Shown here: positions 1 through 6,820 of the stretch, one piece after another | How the letters are laid out: each line of letters starts with the position of its first letter | Numbering within the stretch: the stretch's first letter is position 1 | NCBI RefSeq assembly: GCF_014524565.1 | Contig: NZ_CP060139.1 | Span: 2,735,501 to 2,799,500 of the forward strand | DNA length: 64,000 bases | Direction of reading: 5' to 3' | Source: Croceimicrobium hydrocarbonivorans | GTDB lineage: Bacteria > Bacteroidota > Bacteroidia > Flavobacteriales > Schleiferiaceae | The notes under the pieces: model-generated | Told to the model about the DNA's origin: nothing | The model's database searches: none | The model's input: only the letters and a program-made list of their open reading frames with translations | Made by a program: the position numbers and the translations under genes

Positions 1-243
1 AGAAATCTGAGTTTCAGAGTTTTCCATATCTGCATCACTCATTTTACTTGAGAAGTGCTTTGGATATTGACGTTTTCTATATCCTTCGCCAATAGCCCGA
101 CACACTGATCGTGAAGATCTTCTTAATTGATCAGTCAGCGCATACTTCTCTTCGGATGGAAATTTCTTAGTAACCTCAAACACCTCCATCGCCAGCGAAA
201 ATGCTTTCTTGAAAACAGTCAAATCACGAAAACTACCTGCCAT
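1..243 (-). CDS. Four helix bundle protein (S23/IVS family), 3' end outside window
   Basis: The visible 81 residues begin MAGSFRDLTVFKKAFSLAME and contain the family-typical blocks FPSEEKYALTDQLRRSSRSV and AIGEGYRKRQYP. They match the four-helix-bundle family of proteins encoded in 23S rRNA intervening sequences, which is related to the Avd accessory protein of diversity-generating retroelements. Its cellular role is not established. The start is the ATG at 241-243, preceded by a purine-rich GGCAGGTGG. The start region overlaps the reading frame of a P-II gene fragment (233-295), as if this gene had been inserted into a P-II gene. The C-terminus lies beyond base 1. Confidence 0.85.
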   Translation of the reverse strand, partial: MAGSFRDLTVFKKAFSLAMEVFEVTKKFPSEEKYALTDQLRRSSRSVCRAIGEGYRKRQYPKHFSSKMSDADMENSETQIS

Positions 244-295
244 AACCACCTGCCTTTACTTTCTTTGGTCTGATAAATGTCTTGATCTCTTTCAT
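233..295 (-). pseudogene. 5' fragment of a P-II-like gene
   Basis: A 20-codon frame starts MKEIKTFIRPKK. It matches the first 12 residues of the intact P-II-like protein encoded at 4904-5239 (MKEIKAFIKPKR) at 9 positions. It then loses all similarity (VKAGGYGR) and stops inside the beginning of the four-helix-bundle gene. The simplest reading is a second P-II gene, once downstream of the metal ATPase, truncated by arrival of the four-helix-bundle gene. A short translated leader is an alternative. Confidence 0.6.
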
Positions 296-328
296 ATTGT
301 TAGTTGTTTTATTTCTTTCCATCTTTTT

Positions 329-427
329 AAGTTGGCAATAGGCAAATAGCAATTGGCAAAAGTTGTCGCGGTTAAGCTTCCTTGCCAACTGTTTTTTTTC
401 TCTTTGCCAACTGCCCAGTGCCAACTT
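329..427. repeat. Inverted TTGGCA/TGCCAA repeat cluster
   Basis: AAGTTGGCA at 329-337 is a perfect inverted copy of TGCCAACTT at 419-427. Between them lie further TTGGCAA (332-338, 353-359) and TTGCCAA (382-388, 403-409) units, so the roughly 100 nt can fold into nested stems. The block fills the gap between the P-type ATPase gene and the P-II fragment. Comparable TTGGCA-rich stretches next to four-helix-bundle genes in Bacteroidota are known to me only from recollection. Function unknown. Confidence 0.6.
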
Positions 428-436
428 TTAAAAATT

Positions 437-2941
437 CTATTTCTTATAAGCCAACAATCTCAAAGCATTAAACACCACTACCAGAGTTGACCCTTCATGA
501 ATGAGTACCGCAACACCGATATTAGCAAAGCCGAAAACCGTGGCAGGTATTAACAATGCTACTATTCCCAAACTAACCCAGAGGTTTTGTTTGATAATAG
601 CTTTGGCCTTCCTACTTAAACCGATTGCAAAAGGCAAGGTCTCCAGCTTATCAGCCATCAGGGCAATATCAGCTGTTTCCAGGGCTACATCACTGCCAGC
701 TGCTCCCATGGCAATGCCTACTGTGCTATTTGCCATGGCCGGGGCATCATTCACGCCATCACCTACCATCGCTACTTTGGATTCTTTCTCCTTAAGTTCT
801 TTAATGGCTTCAACCTTTTCTTCTGGTAACAAACTGCCCCAGGCATCTGTAAGGCCAATCTCTTTGGCTACTGCATCGGCTACTTTCTGGTTATCACCCG
901 TTAGCATGATCATACGCTTGATACCAATCTTTTTGAGCTGCTCCAGGGTATTTTTTGCTTCCTTTCTGGGCGTATCCATCAGGGCAATAATGCCAATGTA
1001 GTGGTCATTCTGACGGATCAGCATGGTGGTATTTCCATCCGATTCCAGTGACTTCACTTTTTCTTCTATTTCCTTCTCTGGCTTATTATCATCCAGGGAT
1101 TCAAACAGGTCCAGGTTGCCGATGTACACTTTATTATTTCCCAGTGAAGCTTTTATCCCTTTACCAAGCACCGCTTCCAGATCTTTCGCTTCAAGCACAT
1201 CAGCACCATTTAATCGCTCTTTCCCATCCCGCACTACAGCTTTGGCCAGAGGATGGTCGCTGAGGTTTTCTACAGCTACTGCTATTTTCAACAGCTCGTC
1301 CTCGTTTACATCACCTAAAGCAATTACTTCGGTGAGCTTGGGTTTACCTTCTGTTAGCGTTCCGGTTTTATCAAATGCCAGGGCAGTGAGTACACCCAGG
1401 TCTTCCAGCGGACGACCACCTTTAATAAGCACTCCGCTTTTGGCTGCCCGGGCTACTCCACTTAGCACTGCACTTGGGGTGGCAATGGCCAAAGCACAAG
1501 GGCTGGCAGCCACCAATACGGCCATTGCTCGGTAGAAGCTTACACTAAAAGGCTCATCTATGACCAGAAAAGCGAAATTGAGCAACACGACCAGTACCAA
1601 TACGGACGGGACAAAATACTTCTCAAATTTGTCGGTGAGCCGTTGTGTAGGTGATTTCTGGGTTTGAGCTTCATTCACCAATTTTACCAAACGGGAGAGC
1701 GTAGAGTCCTTTGCTACTTTAATCACTTTGATTTCCAGCGTATTGTTGCCATTTATGGTACCCGAAAATGCACGGTTCTCATCTTTGATATCATCTTCCT
1801 GTGACCAGTCTTTATCGGGATTATCCACCGGTTCTTTATCTACCGGCACACTTTCCCCGGTGATAGGCGCCTGATTCACGCTACTTGATCCGCTGACAAC
1901 CACACCATCGGCTGAGATTTTGCTATTGGGCTTCACCACGATGATGTCACCGATGCTCAATTCCTCAATACCGACTTCTTCGGTCTTACCATTTCTCTTA
2001 AGCAATGCCGTTTTAGGAGCGAGCTCTGCCAAAGCAGCAATGGACTTACGAGCTTTGTTCATGGCGAAGTGTTCCAGTGCATGGCCCATGCTGAACAGGA
2101 ATAACAATAAGGCGCCTTCCGCCCATTCGCTAAGAATAGCCGCTCCAATGGCTGCTACCAGCATCAGGAAATCAATTTCAAAGCCGCCTTTGGCCACTGT
2201 TTGAATGGCTTCTTTGGCTGTAAAAAAGCCTCCAAAGAAATAAGCTCCGATATAAAGTGAAAGACTTACCCATGAAGGCACAGCTTCGATATAAGTAAGC
2301 CCAAAGCCAATACCTAATAATGCTCCGCAGATAATGGAAAAGATCAACTCTGTATTTTTACCGAAAATACCGCCATGCGAATGTTTATCATCTTCACCTT
2401 CCTCATGGTCATGTCCCTTGTCAGCTTCTTTTTTTTGCTCTTCGCCTTTTTTTGTTTCTTTTACTTTATCAAGAAAACGTTCGGCACTCACCTGTGTATC
2501 GGGTATATCAAGTCCCTCTTTTCTCAGGGCTTTCAGGATTTCCGCCTCATCCACCTTGGCCGTATCATACTCTACCCGCACCATGCCGGATGCCGATACG
2601 GAGGCCTCCAAAATACCGGCTATCCCCCGAAGGTCACGCTCAATATGACGGGCGTGGCGGGTATGGCGAATGCCTTCTACTTCTATGAGTTTATGTCCGA
2701 ATTTCTGAGTGATTTCCGCCCCGGTTTGCTCTGCCAGCGACTGGATACGGTCTATAGAGATCAACTCCGGGTCGTAGTGAAAACAAAGTTGAGGTATGCC
2801 ATTGTCTGTTTCGTCTGCTACATGCACTTTTTCAAGGCCTTCTTTATCTTCAAGACGTTGAATGAGTTTTTGCACACATCGATCCTTATCGTCCGGTACT
2901 TCGGGCAGTATAAGGGGTATTTTTATTTGTAGTTTTTTCAT
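437..2941 (-). CDS. P1B-4-type heavy metal translocating ATPase
   Basis: This 834-residue inner-membrane efflux ATPase has all P-type landmarks: TGES near residue 362, phosphorylated Asp in DKTGTLTEG near 524, the HP motif (LSDHPLAKAVV) and the hinge GDGVNDAPA. The intramembrane motif is SPC (about 480) rather than CPC, and the last membrane segment carries HEGST (about 813-817). That pair defines the P1B-4 subgroup, usually linked to Co(II), and in some members to Zn or other divalent metals. The N-terminus has two HMA-like folds (about 1-75 and 76-145) without the CxxC metal ligands, then a His/Glu/Asp-rich linker (KGHDHEEGEDDKHSHGG) that could bind metal instead. It lies downstream of the czc genes on the same strand. 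Substrate is inferred from motifs only. Confidence 0.93.
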   Translation of the reverse strand: MKKLQIKIPLILPEVPDDKDRCVQKLIQRLEDKEGLEKVHVADETDNGIPQLCFHYDPELISIDRIQSLAEQTGAEITQKFGHKLIEVEGIRHTRHARHIERDLRGIAGILEASVSASGMVRVEYDTAKVDEAEILKALRKEGLDIPDTQVSAERFLDKVKETKKGEEQKKEADKGHDHEEGEDDKHSHGGIFGKNTELIFSIICGALLGIGFGLTYIEAVPSWVSLSLYIGAYFFGGFFTAKEAIQTVAKGGFEIDFLMLVAAIGAAILSEWAEGALLLFLFSMGHALEHFAMNKARKSIAALAELAPKTALLKRNGKTEEVGIEELSIGDIIVVKPNSKISADGVVVSGSSSVNQAPITGESVPVDKEPVDNPDKDWSQEDDIKDENRAFSGTINGNNTLEIKVIKVAKDSTLSRLVKLVNEAQTQKSPTQRLTDKFEKYFVPSVLVLVVLLNFAFLVIDEPFSVSFYRAMAVLVAASPCALAIATPSAVLSGVARAAKSGVLIKGGRPLEDLGVLTALAFDKTGTLTEGKPKLTEVIALGDVNEDELLKIAVAVENLSDHPLAKAVVRDGKERLNGADVLEAKDLEAVLGKGIKASLGNNKVYIGNLDLFESLDDNKPEKEIEEKVKSLESDGNTTMLIRQNDHYIGIIALMDTPRKEAKNTLEQLKKIGIKRMIMLTGDNQKVADAVAKEIGLTDAWGSLLPEEKVEAIKELKEKESKVAMVGDGVNDAPAMANSTVGIAMGAAGSDVALETADIALMADKLETLPFAIGLSRKAKAIIKQNLWVSLGIVALLIPATVFGFANIGVAVLIHEGSTLVVVFNALRLLAYKK

Positions 2942-3062
2942 GATTGAATTTGTATAGTCTGTTTAGAAATTCTTGCATTTTAATCTCTATAATTCAATTA
3001 AATGTTGAATATACCGGAGTATTTCCATGGATTGGTATAGTGGGACATTGAAAACATCGGGA

Positions 3063-4439
3063 TTATTCATTTTCAGAATGATTATAACTTTCAGTCTCCT
3101 TATAGTTATTCTGCTTCGTGCCGATTACCAAAGTAATGACACCACCTATAGCAGCAATCAGAGAAGCCATTAAAATACTGATTTTGGATACCTTGATAAT
3201 CTCAGGATTGTCAAATGCCAGGTTGGTAATAAACAGTGACATAGTGAACCCTATACCGGCTATCATGCCCATACCAATAATATGCCGCCATTTCAATGAA
3301 GGATGCAGTTCTGCAATACCTATTTTCTGACCTATAAATGCAAACAATCCAATACCGGCAACTTTACCCACGGCAAGCCCTAATAAAATACCAAGTCCAA
3401 GAGAGCCCGAAACCACTTCCATAAACCCGACATCCAGTTTTACACCTGCATTGGCAATGGCAAAAATTGGGATAATGAAAAAGGCATTAAAATCAATTAA
3501 TCTGTTTTCTAACCGGAGCAACGGTGGTCTGGCGTTTTCCGTGTCTTTTTTAATGGTTTTCAGTATTTGTCCTTGACGCTTATCCTGCATGGGGTCAAGG
3601 TTTTCAATATCTGTTTCTTCTAATTCTTTGATATTATGAGCGGTACGCTCCTTTAATACCTTACTGTCCAATTTGGGTTTTATAGGTATGGTAACCGCGA
3701 AAAGCACCCCTGCTATGGTCGGGTGAATGCCTGAATTCAGGAAGCAATACCATAAAGCGACTCCTCCCACAATGTACCAGAAGAGGTTTTTTACCCCAAA
3801 ACGGTTTAACAGTAACAATAGGATGAATACACCTCCACCAGCGCTTAAGTACAGCCCACTAAGCTCATTGCTGTAAAAGAGTGCAATAACGAGTATTGCC
3901 CCCAAATCATCCGCTATGGCCAGCGCCACCAGAAAGATTTTAAGCTGTGCCGGCACCCGCTTCCCCAACAGGCCAATGATGCCCAAAGAATAGGCTATAT
4001 CGGTAGCCATAGGGATTCCCCAGCCATTGATATTTTCGGTACCGTAGTTAAAACTTACGAAAATCAGTGCGGGTAAAACCATTCCTCCGATTGCTCCCAT
4101 GAGCGGCATAGAAGCTTTTTTGAAGGACGACAATTCGCCCACCATTATTTCCCGCTTCAGTTCCATGCCGGCCACCAGAAAGAATATGGCCATCAGCCCG
4201 TCATTGATCCATTCCTTGATGGTCAGACCAAAAGAAAAATGTTCGGATAGTTCAAAGAGAAATTCATCTTTAAGATAGTGGTGGTAAGCATCTGCCCAAG
4301 GGGAATTGCCCAGCACCAGGGCAATAATGGTTGCGCCAATCAGAAGCAATCCTCCGGTGGTCTCCCTGTCCAGAAACTTACGGGCAGTCTCTCTGATATA
4401 TGCTAATTGGGAGTTACTATTTTCTACTGACTGATCCAT
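3063..4439 (-). CDS. nhaA: Na+/H+ antiporter NhaA
   Basis: The 458-residue protein matches NhaA over its length, with eleven to twelve predicted membrane helices. The paired aspartates of the ion site are visible in ALAIADDLGAI (Asp177, Asp178), and ATDIA contains Asp147, equivalent to E. coli Asp133. NhaA exchanges external protons for internal Na+ or Li+ at the inner membrane. The start overlaps the end of the SpoIIAA-like gene by 16 bases, suggesting translational coupling. In the middle of a metal-efflux operon it may offset the proton influx that drives the RND pump; that link is inference. A hydrophilic insertion of about 40 residues in the second half (KLDSKVLKERTAHNIKELEE onward) is longer than in E. 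coli NhaA. Confidence 0.95.
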   Translation of the reverse strand: MDQSVENSNSQLAYIRETARKFLDRETTGGLLLIGATIIALVLGNSPWADAYHHYLKDEFLFELSEHFSFGLTIKEWINDGLMAIFFLVAGMELKREIMVGELSSFKKASMPLMGAIGGMVLPALIFVSFNYGTENINGWGIPMATDIAYSLGIIGLLGKRVPAQLKIFLVALAIADDLGAILVIALFYSNELSGLYLSAGGGVFILLLLLNRFGVKNLFWYIVGGVALWYCFLNSGIHPTIAGVLFAVTIPIKPKLDSKVLKERTAHNIKELEETDIENLDPMQDKRQGQILKTIKKDTENARPPLLRLENRLIDFNAFFIIPIFAIANAGVKLDVGFMEVVSGSLGLGILLGLAVGKVAGIGLFAFIGQKIGIAELHPSLKWRHIIGMGMIAGIGFTMSLFITNLAFDNPEIIKVSKISILMASLIAAIGGVITLVIGTKQNNYKETESYNHSENE

Positions 4440-4780
4440 TCTTTTGCCTTTTTCTTCTCCTGAAGGTGAAAAAATCTGACTTCTGAATCCGTAAAAAAAT
4501 CAGTGGCTTTGGCCGCCCACTCCTGCCATTTTTTATCTCCAACAAATGCCATTTTTCCATAATCTGATAGATGTGTGGTATCTACTTTTAAATCTTCCCA
4601 TAAACCTTCCAACTCGTAGCCGTCAAAGTCTTCCAGTTCAAAGTAGAAATCTACCTTTTGGCCTTTTTCAATAGTGTTGTGGATGAGCGGGTGGAATCTT
4701 TCCACGTCTTTTTTGGAGATTTTACCGCTGATTTTAGCGGCAATCAAGTTTTCCTCTTTTGTTTCCATTATCTGCATCAT
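4424..4780 (-). CDS. SpoIIAA-like (STAS-related) family protein
   Basis: A 118-residue soluble protein with the pattern of the SpoIIAA-like family: ISGKISKKDVERFHPLI near the N-terminus, FYFELEDFDGYELEGLWEDLK in the middle, and KMAFVGDKKWQEWAAKATDFF toward the C-terminus. The fold is STAS-like. The biochemical role is not established, though relatives often sit next to ion transporters. The gene ends 16 bases inside nhaA, so the two are probably translated together. The start could be the first ATG (4780) or the in-frame ATG three codons later (METKEEN). Confidence 0.8.
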   Translation of the reverse strand: MMQIMETKEENLIAAKISGKISKKDVERFHPLIHNTIEKGQKVDFYFELEDFDGYELEGLWEDLKVDTTHLSDYGKMAFVGDKKWQEWAAKATDFFTDSEVRFFHLQEKKKAKEWISQ

Positions 4781-4903
4781 CTTACTAATTGTTCATGGGT
4801 TTCTAAGTCTGTTTATGTTCAAATCATTGTTGTTTGCAGCATGTCCCTCCTCCACATACCGGTGTTTCATTTCAACTGGACGCATTAACATCTTAAAATC
4901 GCT

Positions 4904-5239
4904 TTAGACCTGTTTTCGGATCGACTCACCCGTTTTTATCCGAAACGCATCCTCAATTTCCGAAACGTATATAATCCCATCTCCCGGCTCAGGTGTTTTG
5001 GCCTTGCCAATTATCAACTGTACCGCTTTATCCATTTCTTCATTCTGGCAGACCAGCTCCAGCTTTACCACCGGGCTATCGGTAACATGAAAATCAAGAG
5101 AGGGTGAGGCGCCCTTTGCTTTGTGGGCTCCTGTACCCTCTGCCTGTGAGATAGTCATGCTTTGAAAACCAGCCTCGCTCAAGGCTTCAATGACTACCTG
5201 TGCCCGCTTGGGCTTGATAAATGCTTTTATTTCTTTCAT
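4904..5239 (-). CDS. P-II family regulator-like protein of a metal-efflux cluster
   Basis: A 111-residue P-II fold protein: MKEIKAFIKPKRAQVVIEAL at the start and the B-loop KTPEPGDGIIYV (82-92) correspond to the GlnB core that binds ATP/ADP. The T-loop region (about 32-56) is atypical and has no tyrosine at the uridylylation position, so classical nitrogen control by uridylylation is unlikely. A divergent P-II group found beside heavy-metal efflux genes has been described (PII-NG in the literature, from memory), and this gene fits by sequence and position. It probably senses nucleotides or metals and acts on a neighbouring transporter; the partner is not visible from sequence. Confidence 0.88.
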   Translation of the reverse strand: MKEIKAFIKPKRAQVVIEALSEAGFQSMTISQAEGTGAHKAKGASPSLDFHVTDSPVVKLELVCQNEEMDKAVQLIIGKAKTPEPGDGIIYVSEIEDAFRIKTGESIRKQV

Positions 5240-5332
5240 AATTCCTTTATTTTTATTGATTGTAGCGCATTGGCAAAAAACCGGTATTGGCCTGCTGCCA
5301 ATGCGCTGCTAAATTCATTTCAAGAGGCTTTC

Positions 5333-5494
5333 TCAATGGTCGTGGCCTTCATGGTTTTCTTCTGACTCCCCATGCTCCTCGCTATTTTCGTGCTGGTGTG
5401 TGCCTTCCTGTTGCTTCGAGTTACAGCCGGTAGCCATAAAGCCTCCGGCTATTATGAAAGAAGCAATCCACAGTTTTAAAAAACTCGTCTTCAT
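5333..5494 (-). CDS. Small His-rich lipoprotein (53 aa)
   Basis: A 53-residue frame begins MKTSFLKLWIASFIIAGG and continues to a lipobox ending MATGC, so it should be exported and lipidated at Cys24. The mature part is only about 30 residues and is dominated by His, Glu and Gln (HQHENSEEHGESEENHEGHDH at its end). It lies between czcB and the P-II-like gene in the same direction, 27 bases after czcB. A periplasmic metal buffer or chaperone for the efflux system is a reasonable guess. Its tail resembles the His/Glu-rich N-terminal region of the CzcB-like protein next door, so it may derive from it. Confidence 0.7.
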   Translation of the reverse strand: MKTSFLKLWIASFIIAGGFMATGCNSKQQEGTHQHENSEEHGESEENHEGHDH

Positions 5495-5521
5495 AATGGT
5501 ATGTATTTAATTTTAAGATAA

Positions 5522-6793
5522 TTAATGACTATGCGATGTCTGGCTTTTCTTCATCTCTGAGATCAGGTAATAGGCATTGTTCCAGGCTACTTTAGCTCCT
5601 TTGGGCAGTGGTTCCAACAGGTTTATTTCCACCCAACCCTCATCGGCAATACCGGTTCGTATTTCCACCGGTTTAAAGGCCCATTCCGTCTCACCGTCTT
5701 CATTGTGCTGTTCGGCAATGAAGATATAGGGTTTGCCTTCTTCCTCGATAATAGCACTTTCCGGCAGGGCTTTTACAGCTTCACTTTCTGTGTGGATTTT
5801 ACCGTTGATGTACATCCCTGGGATCAGGAATTCTTTCTTTTGCTCAATTTCTGCGTGGACGTGAACCGCCTTTGGGTTTTGTTCAAATTGTTTACCCACC
5901 GAATAAATTTTGGCAGTAAGGCGGGAACCGGGCACGGACTCCACAGTAAAAGAAACTTTCTGCCCTTCTTTCACTTTGTACACATCTTTTTCGAATACCA
6001 TTAGGTCAGCATGAATATGTTTGGTATTGACAATTGTGAACATTCCCGTTTGCGGCTGAATGTACTGACCTACCTGAATCAGAACGTTCTCGATATAACC
6101 ATCTATGGGGCTTACCACAGGCACCTGCTCATATACATCGCCATTCCTGATTTTCTCTACATTCAGGTTCAACTGGCGCAGTTGGGCTTCGTAGCCCTTT
6201 ACTTCTCCTTTCATGGATTGATAGTCAGACTTGGTCTCCTGAAAGGTTTTGCCGGAACCTACTTCTTCTTCGTACAGCTTCTTTTGCCGGTTGTATTCCT
6301 GCTCAAGGTATTCACTGCGGTTGTAGGCCGTGATGTACTTGGTTTGAATCTCGGTTAGATCAGGGTGAGACAGGTAGGCCAGCACCTGGCCTTTACTGAC
6401 CTTATCCCCTTCTATCACTTTGATGGAAGTGATATTGCCTCCAACTATCGCTGTAACGGTGGCCTCGTGTTGTGGTGGCACTTCCAACTGGCCATTGGCT
6501 TCTACCACGCCCGATATGGGGCGAGTGGGCATAGTGTCCACTTTCATCCCCAGGCTCTTAAATTTCAGGTTGGACAAATGAACTTCGCCCATGCCTTCTT
6601 CCCCGTGGCCTTCGTGCCCGCCTTCTTCATCGCCATGCCCCTCATGGCCGTCTTCTTCACCGTGGCCTTCGTGCGATTCGTGCTGCTCACCTTCCTCGTG
6701 ATTATGCCCATCGCCATCGGTTTCGTTGCCACAGGCCGAAACAAAACCTGCTATAAATAGCAGTGCAAATAATTTTATGATCTGATTTTTCAT
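5522..6793 (-). CDS. czcB: CzcB/CusB-like RND periplasmic adaptor, His-rich N-terminus
   Basis: A 423-residue membrane-fusion protein. It starts with a lipoprotein signal (FIAGFVSAC, Cys21), followed by about 45 residues rich in His, Glu, Gly and Asp (several HEGHG units) that look like a metal-collecting arm. The rest follows the HlyD-like plan: first lipoyl half near 105-145 (HEATVTAIVGGNITSIKVIEG), a helical hairpin (about 150-215), second lipoyl half (VVSPIDGYIENVLIQVGQYI), then beta-barrel and membrane-proximal domains. It bridges CzcA in the inner membrane to an outer-membrane channel. It begins 27 bases after the CzcA-TolC fusion gene, so the pump is made from one transcript. Confidence 0.93.
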   Translation of the reverse strand: MKNQIIKLFALLFIAGFVSACGNETDGDGHNHEEGEQHESHEGHGEEDGHEGHGDEEGGHEGHGEEGMGEVHLSNLKFKSLGMKVDTMPTRPISGVVEANGQLEVPPQHEATVTAIVGGNITSIKVIEGDKVSKGQVLAYLSHPDLTEIQTKYITAYNRSEYLEQEYNRQKKLYEEEVGSGKTFQETKSDYQSMKGEVKGYEAQLRQLNLNVEKIRNGDVYEQVPVVSPIDGYIENVLIQVGQYIQPQTGMFTIVNTKHIHADLMVFEKDVYKVKEGQKVSFTVESVPGSRLTAKIYSVGKQFEQNPKAVHVHAEIEQKKEFLIPGMYINGKIHTESEAVKALPESAIIEEEGKPYIFIAEQHNEDGETEWAFKPVEIRTGIADEGWVEINLLEPLPKGAKVAWNNAYYLISEMKKSQTSHSH

Positions 6794-6820
6794 GTCGTTT
6801 ATTTTTATCCGTTACCGGTT

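Noticed and set aside
501-2932. Several plus-strand ORFs of 70-185 codons opposite the metal ATPase
   Set aside because: They are antisense shadows of a gene with intact P-type ATPase motifs and have no independent family features.
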